From positions 1 to 64,000 of the forward strand of contig CAZLFA010000003.1 of assembly GCA_964558665.1 (NCBI GenBank): a stretch of 64,000 nt of DNA, in the 5' to 3' direction. This DNA is from CAZLFA01 sp964558665. GTDB lineage: Bacteria > Desulfobacterota > Syntrophia > Syntrophales > PHBD01. The stretch's first letter is position 1. Every line of letters begins with the position of its first letter. This document shows positions 53,501-60,508 of this stretch, in pieces. The position numbers and the translations under genes were made by a program. Below the pieces are notes generated by a model. That model was given only the letters and a program-made list of their open reading frames with translations, did not search any database and was not told the DNA's origin.

Positions 53501-53732
53501 AAAAGAGATCGATCTTGTTATTCTGGATATGATCCTTCCCGGAATCAGCGGCGCGGAAACGATGAAAATGATCAAACTGCTCAATCCTGATGTGAAGGTA
53601 ATCCTGTCCAGCGGCTACAGTATACAGGGCGAAGCGCAAAGAGTAATGGAAATGGGCTGTGTCGGCTTTATTCAGAAACCATTCAACCTTACAGAGCTGT
53701 CGCAACTGGTACATCAGGCTGTCGGTAAATAA
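50553..53732 (+). CDS. Multi-PAS hybrid sensor histidine kinase
   Basis: A 1059-residue soluble hybrid kinase without membrane helices. A short coiled coil (1-45) is followed by five PAS/PAC units (by eye about 47-170, 175-300, 305-422, 428-548, 553-683; the PAC ends carry GVLLDITERKRIEEAL, IVEHADITKRMQVEEEL, MGLDITERKRAEEAL, ERDISERKQAEES and LQDITTRRNLEED). The HisKA phospho-His is H703 in GGIAHDFNNIL, with HATPase about 800-925 (N-box NIYINASHAMPRGG, GTGLGLASAYGI). A C-terminal receiver has phospho-Asp D992 in ILDMILPG. Ligand or redox input is unknown. It directly precedes the PHA genes (170-base gap), so control of them is possible, not shown. Confidence 0.93.
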   Translation: MDNPSLSYQELLEENSRLRRKISELERYEKECEKTSESLKNSKNQLRDTAENIPGVIYQFYAQPDGKVGFHYVSEGIRDIFGLDSNPAELFENFSARVAPEYFDSFNKSIEEAIKNVNPWRFEGRFIKESGESIWFQGLSNPVHNEKEILFNGVLLDITERKRIEEALRETETFLYTMIEHSPYSLWIADGKGTMIRMNQACRDLLHVTDDELVGKYNLFTDNVVEEQGAMPLVKRVFERGERVRFTLNYDSSKLQHLQLGNTAKIALEVSVTPVPDDRNRVIYAIVEHADITKRMQVEEELRQLQERFAMAFRSSPAWISITDLQTYRHLEVNDAWEKTFGYTREEAIGSTPVEMGIYNQETWNRIIEEIKLSRSVRNREITSKSKTGRSATLLVSREIVDIGGKQYLLSMGLDITERKRAEEALKLSEMTYREIFNTVNDTIWIHDIETGEFLDVNNIVTETFGYPVDEALKLNIEDISSGVPPFTQKTAMELFKKAADGQPQLFEWHCRHKDGHLFWTEVNLKRGNIAGKECVLAIERDISERKQAEESIRLSEEKFSRIFMTTPDCIAITRMKDGQILDVNPGFEAITGWKRDEAVGRTSYDIGFWADHSERERMVEALQTGGEVLYREFGFRKKDGSLRNGIFSARSIIIGGEFCLVFLLQDITTRRNLEEDRRKLELQLFQSQKLDAVGQLAGGIAHDFNNILMGLQGHISLMLFGMQPEHPNYHRLTQMEEHVMRGATLTRQLLGFAREGKYEVITVDIRDLVQKSVELFGQTRKEFEISILCRNEIYPVEADAGQIDQVLLNIYINASHAMPRGGQLFIEISNMTLQREDVLPYDAQPGHYVKISVTDTGTGMDAETLSKIFEPFFTTKSQQGGTGLGLASAYGIIRNHGGIINAYSELGHGSTFNIYLPASKKTVMPEKETIGSEIMRGEGTILIVDDEKIVLETTSELLRLLGYNIYMAGTGQEALSVYHEKTKEIDLVILDMILPGISGAETMKMIKLLNPDVKVILSSGYSIQGEAQRVMEMGCVGFIQKPFNLTELSQLVHQAVGK

Positions 53733-53787
53733 AGATCATCTGCAGGCCTTCAATACTCAATCATTTACATCTGCAGAGATTTTGTGA

Positions 53788-53816
53788 TTGACAAACAGCA
53801 GTGTTCCTATTATCTT
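53788..53816 (+). promoter_or_regulatory. Promoter of the phaE-phaC operon
   Basis: TTGACA (53788-53793) and TATCTT (53811-53816) are exactly 17 bases apart, in the gap after the kinase gene and 87 bases before phaE. A CTGCAG palindrome (53771-53776) lies just upstream. The good match says the synthase genes have their own promoter. Confidence 0.65.
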
Positions 53817-53902
53817 ATTTTCAATAGTCAATTTACCTGTCCAGTTAGAAATAATAACCTGTTTCTGCAACCATTTGATCAAAAATCATCATGAGGTAAA
53901 AC

Positions 53903-54787
53903 ATGAGCGAAAAAACACAGCAGGATGAAAAATCCGAACATCAGCAAACCGAATGGATGAAATCACCCGCAGGCTTTCTAAAGTTTATGTCCATGTTCAC
54001 TGAATCAGCTTCCTCGGGAATGCATAAGACAGCAAAGAGCCGGTCTATTGAATCCTGGGAATCCATGTTGAAGATGTGGCGTTTGGTCATGCCGCCCGTT
54101 AACGACAAAGAAGCCATGGACATTTATATGAAAGGGTTCAATGCCCTTCCTGAGATTCTGGCCAAGGTGGCGCATGCCGGATGGGACGCCAGCACGGAGA
54201 TGCAGAGAAAGGCGATAGAGAAGGCCGGGAAAATCGGCCAGAAGACCGAGGCCTTCAATTTTGACCAGCTCGATGAAGGTCTTTTTAAGGCATGGCGGGA
54301 CATATATGAGCAGGAACTCAGTCAGTTTCTGAAGATACCATCGCTGGGACTGGCACGCTACTACCAGGAAAGATTCAATATACTTCTGGACAGATATAAC
54401 GTCTTTGAGGCGGCATTTTCCGAATTCCTCTACATTGTTTACCAGCCGTTTGAAAAGACCAAGACGGTCCTGCAGGATAAACTGGAGGAGCTTGCCAGGG
54501 AAGGTAAAATTCCCGAGAAGTCAAAAGATATCTACAACATGTATATCAAAACGCTGGAAGGTCATTACATGACCCTTTTCAAGACATCCGAATATGAAGA
54601 GGCGTTGAAAGAAATGCTCAGCCAGCTTAATGCCTTCTGGATGGCAAAGGATGAGGTCGCCCGGGATCTTCTCCAAATCCTGCCGATTCCGACACACAAG
54701 GAGATGGATGAACTATACAAGGATCTTTACGTACTGAAAAAACGGGTCAGGGCACTGGAAGACAAACTTAAATCCAAGACTAAATGA
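53903..54787 (+). CDS. phaE: PHA synthase subunit PhaE (class III)
   Basis: The small, non-catalytic subunit of class III polyhydroxyalkanoate synthase. 294 residues, all-helical, without Cys in a lipase box. Family marks are the FPWF-like N-terminal hydrophobic segment (MKSPAGFLKFMSMFTESA, about 20-37), the long middle helix with KTEAFNFDQLDEGLFKAW and YEQELSQFLKIPSLGLARYYQERFN, and a C-terminal coiled coil (LYKDLYVLKKRVRALEDKL, about 271-289). It forms a complex with PhaC that builds the polymer from (R)-3-hydroxyacyl-CoA. The gene ends just before phaC (20 bases). Confidence 0.9.
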   Translation: MSEKTQQDEKSEHQQTEWMKSPAGFLKFMSMFTESASSGMHKTAKSRSIESWESMLKMWRLVMPPVNDKEAMDIYMKGFNALPEILAKVAHAGWDASTEMQRKAIEKAGKIGQKTEAFNFDQLDEGLFKAWRDIYEQELSQFLKIPSLGLARYYQERFNILLDRYNVFEAAFSEFLYIVYQPFEKTKTVLQDKLEELAREGKIPEKSKDIYNMYIKTLEGHYMTLFKTSEYEEALKEMLSQLNAFWMAKDEVARDLLQILPIPTHKEMDELYKDLYVLKKRVRALEDKLKSKTK

Positions 54788-54807
54788 TTATATCGAGGAG
54801 GCATTTC

Positions 54808-56040
54808 ATGGCAGATCCGAAAATTCCGCTTGATCTCATTCTGGAAAATATCGCCGAAGAGGCTGAAAAAGCAAAAACGAGAGTTACCAAGGCATCAGAC
54901 GTCCTGCTGAGTGAACTCAATACCGCCATAGCATCAACGCCATATGATGTTCTCTGGCAGGAAGACCGCGTCAAACTCAAGCATTATCATACAAACGGCG
55001 ATACTACACTAAAGACCCCCCTGCTTGTCGTATATGCCCTGATAAACCGTGAAACCATGCTCGACTTGCAGCCGGACAGAAGCGTTGTCCAGACATTCAT
55101 CAACAGCGGCGTCGATCTCTATATGATCGACTGGGGATATCCCACCCGCAAAGACCGTTATCTGACCATCGACGACCATGTCAACGGTTACATGAACGAC
55201 GTTATCGATCTGATCAGGGAACGTCATAATATACCGAAGATCAACCTGATGGGCATCTGTATGGGCGGAACATTCTGCATTATATATTCAGCCCTTCATT
55301 CCGAAAAGATCAAAAATCTGGTGACGACGGTTACCCCGAGCAGCTTCGACACGGACAAGGGTTTGCTTCACACCTGGATGCGGGCGCTGGACATCGACAG
55401 ACTTGTTGACACGTACGGCAATCTGCCTGGTGATGTTATGAACATGGGTTTTCTTCTCCTCAATCCTGCACGTCTGATGATCGACAAATATGTAGGTTTT
55501 ATTGAAAATATCGATAACAAATCTTTTGTGGAAAATTTCGTTCGCATGGAAAAGTGGATATTTGACAGTCCTGACGTCCCGGGTGAGACATTCAGACAGT
55601 TCATCAAGGATTTATACCACAAGAATCTCCTCATACAGAACAAATTGGAAATCGGCGGTAAGATGATCGATCTGAAGAAGATCACCATGCCCATGCTCAA
55701 TTTTTACGGTCAGTACGATCACCTTGTTCCGCCTGAGGCATGCAATCAGATCACCAAGCACGTGGGAAGCAAGGACACGGAAGACATCTGTCTGGATACG
55801 GGGCATATCGGCATTTACGTCAGTTCCAAGACACAAAGGGAGTTTGCTCCGAAAATCGTCAACTGGCTTAAGGAAAGAGACAAGCCGGAAGTTGACACAG
55901 ATCGTAAACAAAACAGGAAGGCCGCAGGAAAGGGGGCGATAAAACCACCCAAGGCCGGTCGACCGGCAATGCAGGCAGGTAAAGTATCATCAAAGAAGAA
56001 ATCCAAAGCAAATCCTTTAAATAAGAAAGGAACACTATGA
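54808..56040 (+). CDS. phaC: PHA synthase catalytic subunit PhaC (class III)
   Basis: 410 residues; start at 54808 with SD GAGGAGG (the ATG at 54784 lacks one). The active site is G-I-C151-M-G-G (a Cys in place of the lipase Ser), D304 in GQYDHLVPPE and H333 in DTGHIGIY; the spacing equals the Cys149-Asp302-His331 triad of Allochromatium vinosum PhaC. The shorter length fits class III. A 50-residue Lys/Pro-rich C-terminal tail (about 362-410) is extra and may help bind DNA or granules. Forms a pair with PhaE. The stop overlaps the GAF gene by ATGA. Confidence 0.96.
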   Translation: MADPKIPLDLILENIAEEAEKAKTRVTKASDVLLSELNTAIASTPYDVLWQEDRVKLKHYHTNGDTTLKTPLLVVYALINRETMLDLQPDRSVVQTFINSGVDLYMIDWGYPTRKDRYLTIDDHVNGYMNDVIDLIRERHNIPKINLMGICMGGTFCIIYSALHSEKIKNLVTTVTPSSFDTDKGLLHTWMRALDIDRLVDTYGNLPGDVMNMGFLLLNPARLMIDKYVGFIENIDNKSFVENFVRMEKWIFDSPDVPGETFRQFIKDLYHKNLLIQNKLEIGGKMIDLKKITMPMLNFYGQYDHLVPPEACNQITKHVGSKDTEDICLDTGHIGIYVSSKTQREFAPKIVNWLKERDKPEVDTDRKQNRKAAGKGAIKPPKAGRPAMQAGKVSSKKKSKANPLNKKGTL

Positions 56041-57083
56041 CTCCGAAAACCGACTATTTTCACAGTATCTGCAATGTAAGCAGGGCGTTCGGAACAACCT
56101 CCAATCTTGCGGAGATCCTCGATCTGGTTGTAACGAGTGCCGTTGATACCATGAAAGTAAAGGCGGCCAGTCTCTTTCTTTTCGATGAAGAGAAGGATCT
56201 TTTTATGACGGCAGCTCAAAAAGGATTGTCCAAGAATTATCTTCATGCAAAACCGGTTCATGCCAGAAAACTTGTCAAGGACATACTGAAAAAAGGGTAC
56301 ATGGTGGTCAAGGACGCTACTAAAGATCCCCGGATTGAAAACCCGGATGCTAAAAAGAAGGAAGGAATTGTCTCTCTCCTGGTCATACCTGTACTTGTGA
56401 CAGGCAAGACAATAGGTGTTCTCTCCCTCTACACGGCAAATCCAAGGGAATTTACGGAAGATGAAATCGCATTTGCATCCGCTCTTGCAGAGCAGGGAGG
56501 CATGGCAATCGAACATGCCAGACTTCTCAACAGAATCAGTGACAATATAAAGATCTTTCTGGATCTCACCACCAACATCAATTCAAGCCTGGAACTCAAA
56601 ACCATTCTCCAGACATTGACGGAGGATGTCGCGAACGCGATTGGCGTTAAAGCGGCCTCCATCCGCCTGCTCAATGATGACAGGACATCATTGCAACTCG
56701 CGGCTAGCTACGGCCTGAGCAAAAAGTATCTTGGCAAGGGGCCGATATCGGCCGAGAAGAGCATTGCCGAAGCGCTGAAAGGCAAACCCGTGATAGTGAA
56801 GAACGCTTCAACTGACAAGGGCGTCCAGTACAAGAAAGAAAAGCAGGAGGAAGGTATTGTCTCGATCCTTTGCGTTCCCATCAAAGTAAAGAAAGAGGTC
56901 ATCGGCGTTCTTCGCCTCTACAGTGCAGTGGAAAGGGTTTTTGCAGAGGATGAAATCATGCTTGTATCAGCCATCGCATCGCAGGGCGGTCTAGCCATTC
57001 AGAATGCCGGACTTTATCTCATGCTGCAGAAAGATGTAAAGGATCTTAAAGACAATATTTGGTCACATAAAAGCTGGTTTTGA
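56037..57083 (+). CDS. Tandem GAF-domain protein
   Basis: A 348-residue cytoplasmic protein with two GAF domains (about 20-160 and 185-335), marked by AASLFLFDEEKDLFMTAAQKG, VKDATKDPRIENPDAKKKEGIVSLLVIPV, and in the second copy ASIRLLNDDRTSLQLAASYG, VIVKNASTDKGVQYKKEKQEEGIVSILCVPI. No output domain is present, so it may sense a small molecule and act by protein contact. Its ATG overlaps the phaC stop (ATGA), so it is coupled to PHA synthesis. That position is unusual, and I know no precedent for a GAF protein there. Confidence 0.88.
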   Translation: MTPKTDYFHSICNVSRAFGTTSNLAEILDLVVTSAVDTMKVKAASLFLFDEEKDLFMTAAQKGLSKNYLHAKPVHARKLVKDILKKGYMVVKDATKDPRIENPDAKKKEGIVSLLVIPVLVTGKTIGVLSLYTANPREFTEDEIAFASALAEQGGMAIEHARLLNRISDNIKIFLDLTTNINSSLELKTILQTLTEDVANAIGVKAASIRLLNDDRTSLQLAASYGLSKKYLGKGPISAEKSIAEALKGKPVIVKNASTDKGVQYKKEKQEEGIVSILCVPIKVKKEVIGVLRLYSAVERVFAEDEIMLVSAIASQGGLAIQNAGLYLMLQKDVKDLKDNIWSHKSWF

Positions 57084-57185
57084 CATGCGTCATTTTGCGG
57101 CAGAGCCATGGAAGAATGACCGCGATATATTCTTCCGTCTCGGAAACAAGCCTTTAACTGAACATATAATAAGGAGGATTGGCTG

Positions 57186-57614
57186 ATGATAGGAAAAACC
57201 ATTGATCAGATTAAAGTGGGTGATGCAGAGGAATTAACAAAAACGGTATCAGAGACCGATATCTATCTCTACGCAGGAATTACCGGTGATTTTAATCCTG
57301 CACATCTTAACGAAACATATGCACAAACGACCTTTTTCAAAACCAGAATCGCCCACGGCATGTTAACAGCCGGATTCATATCGGCCATCCTCGGCACCAA
57401 GTTCCCTGGTCCGGGAACCATCTATCTTAAACAGGAATTAAGTTTTATGGCCCCTGTGATGATCGGCGATACAATCACAGCAAAAGCCGAGGTTGTGGAA
57501 GTTGTCGCGGAGAAAAATCGCGTGCGGCTGAAAACCACCTGTACAAATCAGCAGGGGAAGGTAGTTCTTGACGGAGAAGCCCTTGTACTGGCGCCCAAGG
57601 CCCCTAAAAAATAA
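57186..57614 (+). CDS. phaJ: (R)-specific enoyl-CoA hydratase PhaJ (MaoC-like)
   Basis: A 142-residue single hot-dog-fold hydratase that makes (R)-3-hydroxyacyl-CoA from 2-enoyl-CoA, supplying the PHA synthase from beta-oxidation. The MaoC motif YAGITGDFNPAHLNE has the catalytic pair D35 and H40 (Asp31/His36 in Aeromonas caviae PhaJ), then HGMLTAGFISAILGTKFPGPGTIYL. SD AAGGAGGATTGGCTG. Located 102 bases after the GAF gene and ends before a perfect hairpin, so it closes the + strand PHA unit. Confidence 0.95.
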   Translation: MIGKTIDQIKVGDAEELTKTVSETDIYLYAGITGDFNPAHLNETYAQTTFFKTRIAHGMLTAGFISAILGTKFPGPGTIYLKQELSFMAPVMIGDTITAKAEVVEVVAEKNRVRLKTTCTNQQGKVVLDGEALVLAPKAPKK

Positions 57615-57628
57615 TATCTATTACATGG

Positions 57629-57660
57629 TCCTGAAAGGCAGATAGCTCTGCCTTTCAGGA
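57629..57660. terminator. Bidirectional hairpin between phaJ and the phasin operon
   Basis: TCCTGAAAGGCAGA (57629-57642) and TCTGCCTTTCAGGA (57647-57660) pair perfectly (14 bp) with a TAGC loop. On the + strand a TTATTCTTT stretch follows. The minus-strand stop of the next gene is directly at 57661. It separates the convergent operons. Confidence 0.85.
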
Positions 57661-58149
57661 TTATTCTTTGCCTTTCGGAAAAAAAAGGCTCATGTGTTTC
57701 ATTAACTCCTGAAACTCATCGCTTTGTTTTTCAATAAGTTCTTTAAAATCATCCATCACTCTGCTTTGATCTTCACCCTTTTCTTTGAGCAATTTCCGCA
57801 GATGTTCTATGGTTTCTTCCTGGTCATTTAACTTGGCCTTTAAGTCTTCATATTTCTTTATCAGCTCGATATGTTCCGACTTTGGAACCATTTCATAAAG
57901 CGCCAGGTAGTCTTTCAATGTATCCTGAAAATCATCTGCAGCCCTATTCCAGAGTTTACTGTAATCATCAGGGCCCCTTCCGGAGTCCTGTTTGCCCGGT
58001 GCAGCATAAGGCTTTCCCATCAGCGAAAGGAAAGCCTCATATCCGGCAAGCCCCTGTTGAAGCCATTTATTGAAACTGTCGATCTGTTTTTGACTTTTGG
58101 CCGCATTTTGAAAAAAATCAGCCCAGAACTCCAGGACATTTTTATCCAT
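57661..58149 (-). CDS. PhaE-like / phasin-related protein
   Basis: A 162-residue helical protein ending the minus-strand phasin operon. The N-terminus VLEFWADFFQNAAKSQKQIDSFNKWLQQGLAGYEAF resembles the first helices of PhaE, and the C-terminus is a strong coiled coil (KKYEDLKAKLNDQEETIEHLRKLL, about 100-124). No catalytic motif. It may act as an accessory subunit of the synthase or as an extra granule-surface protein. It is 31 bases from the neighbouring phasin. Confidence 0.7.
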   Translation of the reverse strand: MDKNVLEFWADFFQNAAKSQKQIDSFNKWLQQGLAGYEAFLSLMGKPYAAPGKQDSGRGPDDYSKLWNRAADDFQDTLKDYLALYEMVPKSEHIELIKKYEDLKAKLNDQEETIEHLRKLLKEKGEDQSRVMDDFKELIEKQSDEFQELMKHMSLFFPKGKE

Positions 58150-58180
58150 CAGTTTATGCTCCTGAGAATTTCAATTCATT

Positions 58181-58459
58181 TTATTTGCTTTTAGCTTTTT
58201 CAAGACCGGCAAAAAGTGTTTCCACTTTCTTGTAGCTTTCATCAACAGATTTCTTAAAATCTTCACGCCCTTTCCTGAAGGCTTTGCTCCAGTCCCTGAT
58301 GACCTTTCTCCCATCCTCCGGTAACCAGGGAGACTGATCGATGAACATGTTTATCATCCTCTCTGTCTGCTCCTGCAGGGCTGCCATAGCGTTAAATGAG
58401 TTGTCGAATGCCGTTTTATTAAACTCGATCATCTGTTTTGTTACCTGCTTCGGGTCCAT
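58181..58459 (-). CDS. Phasin-like granule protein, copy 1
   Basis: A 92-residue amphipathic helical protein starting at 58459 (MDPKQVTKQMIEFNKTAF) with SD AAGGAGGAG. Shares with its four neighbours the order: D/N-P-K start, KQ-I-FNKTAFDN-F helix, Q-x-x-M/V-N-x-F turn, QSPWLPEDGRK, W-x-KAFRKGRxDFKK, and a final K-V-x block. It coats polyhydroxyalkanoate granules in family members. Fourth transcribed of five. Confidence 0.85.
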   Translation of the reverse strand: MDPKQVTKQMIEFNKTAFDNSFNAMAALQEQTERMINMFIDQSPWLPEDGRKVIRDWSKAFRKGREDFKKSVDESYKKVETLFAGLEKAKSK

Positions 58460-58500
58460 GTTAACTCCTCCTTCTTTCATGATCTTCCCCCTTTCAAAAA

Positions 58501-58785
58501 TTATTTATCAGTACTTTTCTTTTCCGCATCCATGGATAGATAGTCATCGACCTTTTTGTAATTCTCGTCAATAGATGCCCTGAAATCACTGCGGCCCTTT
58601 TTATAGGCTTTTACCCATTCGTTAACAATTCTTTTCCCCTCTTCCGGAAACCAAGGAGTCTGTTCGAAAAACAGATTTATCATTTTCTCCCTCTGTTCAA
58701 GAACGGTAGTAACCGCATCGAACGTGTTATCGAAAATCTGTTTATTAAATCTGATCATCTGTTTCATTAAATCCTTGGGATCCAT
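58501..58785 (-). CDS. Phasin-like granule protein, copy 2
   Basis: 94 residues, MDPKDLMKQMIRFNKQIFDN at the start, SD AAGGAGGAGCTC. Contains QTPWFPEEGKR and W-V-KAYKKGRSDFRAS blocks like the other copies, and a longer acidic-basic tail (KVDDYLSMDAEKKSTDK). More diverged than copies 3-5 in the first helix (MIRFNKQIF in place of FNKTAF or FNKKAF). Third transcribed of five. Confidence 0.85.
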   Translation of the reverse strand: MDPKDLMKQMIRFNKQIFDNTFDAVTTVLEQREKMINLFFEQTPWFPEEGKRIVNEWVKAYKKGRSDFRASIDENYKKVDDYLSMDAEKKSTDK

Positions 58786-58840
58786 AAAGAGCTCCTCCTT
58801 AAACTAATCTGACGATATATGTCATTTCTTGATAAAAGAT

Positions 58841-59098
58841 CTACTTTGACAGAAAATCTTCAACTTTCTTGTAATTGTTATCTACCGCTTCCTTGAAGTC
58901 TTCACGCCCTTTTCGATAAGCCTTTACCCACTCGCTGACAGCTTTTCTGCCCTCTTCCGGAAACCAGGGCGACTGTTCCAGGAACATATTGATCACTCTT
59001 TCAACCTGATCCTGAAGCGAACTCATTGCATGAAAAGAATTATCAAATGCCTTTTTATTGAAATCAATAACCTGCTTGGTCAAATCCTTGGGATTCAT
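58841..59098 (-). CDS. Phasin-like granule protein, copy 3
   Basis: 85 residues, start at 59098 (MNPKDLTKQVIDFNKKAFDN) with SD GGAGGAGAG. Upstream in-frame Mets at 59269 and beyond overlap the neighbouring gene and are rejected. The consensus blocks SFHAMSSLQDQVERVINMFLE, QSPWFPEEGRKAVSEWVKAYRKGREDF and KEAVDNNYKKVEDFLSK are all there. It is the shortest of the set. Second transcribed after copy 4. Confidence 0.85.
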   Translation of the reverse strand: MNPKDLTKQVIDFNKKAFDNSFHAMSSLQDQVERVINMFLEQSPWFPEEGRKAVSEWVKAYRKGREDFKEAVDNNYKKVEDFLSK

Positions 59099-59162
59099 GT
59101 TCCTCTCCTCCACTCTGACACCCATTAAAAAATTCGGAATTACGAATGCGTTCTTAATTATC

Positions 59163-59441
59163 CTATTTTGCCTTTCCTGACTCCATGGATGACAAATACT
59201 GCTCCACTTTTTTGAAGTTTTCATCAGCCGCGCTTTTGAATTTCTCGCGCCCCTGCTTGTAGGCCTCAATCCAGTCTTTCATTGCTTTCTTTCCTTCTGC
59301 GGGAAAGACGGGAGACTGCTCTATGAATGAATTAACCATCTTTTCGGCCTGATCCTGCATCACGGAAATAGCGCTGAAGGTGTTGTCAAAAGCCGTCTTG
59401 TTGAAATCAATAATCTGTTTCGCAATCTGCTTGGGATCCAT
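59163..59441 (-). CDS. Phasin-like granule protein, copy 4
   Basis: 92 residues, MDPKQIAKQIIDFNKTAFDN start, SD AAAGGAGTAACG. Blocks SAISVMQDQAEKMVNSFIE, QSPVFPAEGKKAMKDWIEAYKQGREKFKSA and ADENFKKVEQYLSSMESGKAK match the family. QSPVF replaces the QSPWF seen in most copies. Follows copy 5 with a 26-base gap. Confidence 0.85.
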   Translation of the reverse strand: MDPKQIAKQIIDFNKTAFDNTFSAISVMQDQAEKMVNSFIEQSPVFPAEGKKAMKDWIEAYKQGREKFKSAADENFKKVEQYLSSMESGKAK

Positions 59442-59467
59442 AACGTTACTCCTTTCATATTTGTTTT

Positions 59468-59776
59468 TTATGCCTGCTTTGTCTTTTTTGTCTTTTCAGC
59501 CTGATCTTCCTGACCTTTATAAAGCTCAAAGTAAGAATCTACTTTTTTGTAATTCTCATCTACTGCCGATTTGAAATCATCGCGTCCTTTTTTGTAAGCT
59601 TTTACCCATTCGTCAACCGCGTTCTTCCCTTCGGGCGGAATCCACGGAGCCTGTTCCAATGAAACCTTTACCATCTTTTCCGCCTGTTCCTGAAGAATTG
59701 ACAACGCGTTAAAGCTGCTGTCAAATGTTGTCTTGTAGAAATTGATCATTTTCTTGGCTACCTTTGCTTGATTCAT
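59468..59776 (-). CDS. Phasin-like granule protein, copy 5 (first in operon)
   Basis: 102 residues from the start at 59776 (MNQAKVAKKMINFYKTTFDS) with SD GGAGGAACG. The in-frame Met at 59830 has no SD and is the discarded alternative. Carries SALSILQEQAEKMVKVSLE, QAPWIPPEGKNAVDEWVKAYKKGRDDF and KVDSYFELYKG blocks with a longer Lys/Gln/Glu tail. It is the promoter-proximal gene, 57 bases downstream of the -10, and probably the most expressed. Confidence 0.85.
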   Translation of the reverse strand: MNQAKVAKKMINFYKTTFDSSFNALSILQEQAEKMVKVSLEQAPWIPPEGKNAVDEWVKAYKKGRDDFKSAVDENYKKVDSYFELYKGQEDQAEKTKKTKQA

Positions 59777-59832
59777 GTCTTTCGTTCCTCCATCAAATAC
59801 TTTATTTTTTTTCCCTGTGGCATTTACCAAGC

Positions 59833-59861
59833 AATATAATAACCAATTTCATTGTTGTCAA
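59833..59861 (-). promoter_or_regulatory. Promoter of the phasin operon
   Basis: On the minus strand TTGACA (59861-59856) and TATATT (59838-59833) are exactly 17 bases apart, a near-perfect sigma70 promoter. The first phasin start codon is 57 bases further on. The palindrome at 59870-59884 lies nine bases upstream of the -35. Confidence 0.8.
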
Positions 59862-59869
59862 GGGTATTT

Positions 59870-59884
59870 TGTTGCATTGCAACA
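59870..59884. promoter_or_regulatory. Probable PhaR operator (TGTTGCA-T-TGCAACA)
   Basis: A perfect 7-1-7 palindrome TGTTGCA (59870-59876), T, TGCAACA (59878-59884) sits in the divergent phasin/phaR region, directly behind the phasin -35. PhaR proteins of other PHA bacteria bind TGC-rich palindromes (for example CTGC...GCAG in Paracoccus) next to phasin and phaR genes. The palindrome therefore fits a PhaR site, although that is inference from position and shape. Confidence 0.65.
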
Positions 59885-60045
59885 TCCTCTTTTAACCAGG
59901 CGATCATTCCATATTTATAATTTATCTTTGTTTTACAGGTAATTAACTTTGTTTTTATTACTATGATGACCTTCTGCAAAATAATCTGTTGATTATTATA
60001 TTGCACTGTGTCATGTATTAACAAAACTTACAAAGAGGTTCCGTT

Positions 60046-60507
60046 ATGTCTGAGAAACTGCAAATAAAAAAATATGAAAACCGTCGCCTTTACGATACCG
60101 AAAAAAGCGCTTACGTCACCCTTGACGACATTTCACAAATCATAAAGCAAGGGAGAACAGTTGAGGTCATCGATGTCAAAACGAAAGAGGATGTAACGGC
60201 ATTTATACTTACACAGATCATTCTGGAACAGGCTAAAAAGAACAGCCTTCTGCCTGTCGCGCTTCTTCATATGATCATCCGTTTCGGTGACAACATCCTC
60301 AGCGACTTCTTTGACAACTACATTCAGCAGGTATTAAACAATTACCTTTCCTATCGGGCTCTTGTAGACGAACAGTTCAGAAAATGGCTCAACATGGGTA
60401 AGGGTGTATCCAATGTTACAACGTCTTCCTTCACCGACGTCTTACCCTTCAAACCATTTTTCGACCTCTTTAATGACAAAAAAACAACTGGTGAAACAAA
60501 AAACTGA
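60046..60507 (+). CDS. phaR: PHA synthesis regulator PhaR
   Basis: A 153-residue cytoplasmic repressor that binds phasin promoters and is titrated by PHA granules. The N-terminal PHB_acc_N domain is textbook: QIKKYENRRLYDTEKSAYVTLDDISQIIKQGRTVEVIDVKTKEDVTA (about 6-52). The middle ILEQAKKNSLLPVALLHMIIR is the accumulation-associated helix, and the C-terminus is shorter and less conserved. Transcribed divergently from the phasin operon, 269 bases apart, with the operator-like palindrome between. A TATATT (59997-60002) is a possible -10 without a good -35. Confidence 0.95.
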   Translation: MSEKLQIKKYENRRLYDTEKSAYVTLDDISQIIKQGRTVEVIDVKTKEDVTAFILTQIILEQAKKNSLLPVALLHMIIRFGDNILSDFFDNYIQQVLNNYLSYRALVDEQFRKWLNMGKGVSNVTTSSFTDVLPFKPFFDLFNDKKTTGETKN

Positions 60508-60508
60508 C

